Below are positions 4,979-5,056 of a stretch of 5,056 nucleotides of DNA, in pieces. Under the pieces are notes generated by a model. It did not search any database and was not told where the DNA came from. It saw nothing but the letters and a program-made list of their open reading frames with translations. Position 1 is the first letter of the stretch, and each line of letters opens with the position of its first letter. Origin of the DNA: Nitrososphaerota archaeon (GTDB lineage Archaea; Thermoproteota; Nitrososphaeria; Nitrososphaerales; CADDZS01); NCBI GenBank assembly GCA_027886795.1, contig JAPCJU010000110.1:1-5056 (forward strand), read 5' to 3'. The position numbers were made by a program, and so were the translations under genes.

Positions 4979-5056
4979 CTAGGCCAGATCGAGCGGGTAA
5001 TTCGAGATCTTTTCAAAACCCTTTTTCGTGATCACGTACGCATCCTCGAGTCTGAT
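4979..5056 (-). CDS. C-terminal end of an M24-family (Xaa-Pro peptidase-like) metallopeptidase, partial
   Basis: Only the last 25 codons and the TAG stop are inside the window, and the frame is open to the right edge. The visible sequence begins IRLEDAYVIT, continues K-K-G-F-E-K-I-S, and ends at L-A. This matches the end of aminopeptidase P/Xaa-Pro dipeptidase proteins, in which G-x-R-x-E-D-x-x-x-V-T supplies one of the glutamate metal ligands and is followed by G-x-E-x-L/I. In the family this is a pita-bread fold with a two-metal centre that cleaves the bond before proline. The short tail after the motif is normal. The rest of the active site lies outside the window, so intactness cannot be judged. 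Confidence 0.8.
   Translation of the reverse strand: MRLEDAYVITKKGFEKISNYPLDLA

Noticed and set aside
1..5056. Mobile element, prophage or CRISPR signals.
   Set aside because: No transposase, integrase, terminal inverted repeats, direct-repeat array or tRNA-end attachment site was found. The phage-associated deoxyribosyltransferase-like gene alone is not enough, since the family is also found on chromosomes.

Overview
This window looks archaeal and chromosomal, most likely from a Nitrososphaeria/Thaumarchaeota-type lineage. That placement is inferred from four things: a stand-alone Lrp/AsnC ligand-binding domain protein, an F420-type luciferase-like oxidoreductase, no Shine-Dalgarno sequence ahead of any visible start, and A/T-rich TATA-like boxes at distances that suit leaderless or short-leader transcripts. 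I saw no tRNA, rRNA, CRISPR array, transposase or phage structural gene, and no gap between genes longer than about 100 bp.

Layout, left to right. 3-230 (+) is a 75-residue Lrp/AsnC effector-binding domain. 266-1138 (-) is a short-chain dehydrogenase/reductase that converges on it. 1239-1607 (-) is an unrecognised 122-residue protein with a lysine-rich N-terminus and three copies of the motif TFDxWhxKQ (h = L, M or I). 1708-1905 (+) is a 65-residue zinc-ribbon protein, divergent from the repeat protein across a 100-bp gap. 1957-2241 (-) is a YciI-like protein. 2292-2633 (-) is a nucleoside 2-deoxyribosyltransferase-like protein. 2705-3742 (+) is a zinc-dependent medium-chain dehydrogenase, divergent from the previous gene. 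3799-4908 (-) is an F420-dependent-type LLM oxidoreductase. 4979-5056 (-) is the C-terminal end of an M24-family (Xaa-Pro peptidase-like) metallopeptidase that runs off the right edge.

There is no obvious long operon. Genes alternate strand, and most have their own upstream gap. The three oxidoreductases (SDR, MDR, LLM) suggest a region of redox and small-molecule metabolism, but nothing visible joins them into one pathway. The YciI-like and deoxyribosyltransferase-like genes are a same-strand pair 50 bp apart and could be co-transcribed.

The most novel element is the triple-motif protein at 1239-1607. Its three motif copies have diverged at third codon positions while keeping six of nine residues, and they sit on linkers that look disordered. 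This suggests a multivalent peptide ligand for an unknown partner. Smaller non-coding signals are a two-tier inverted repeat between the convergent genes at 1905/1957, a perfect 14-bp palindrome between the convergent genes at 3742/3799, and a palindromic TATA-like element in the divergent promoter region at 2634-2704.
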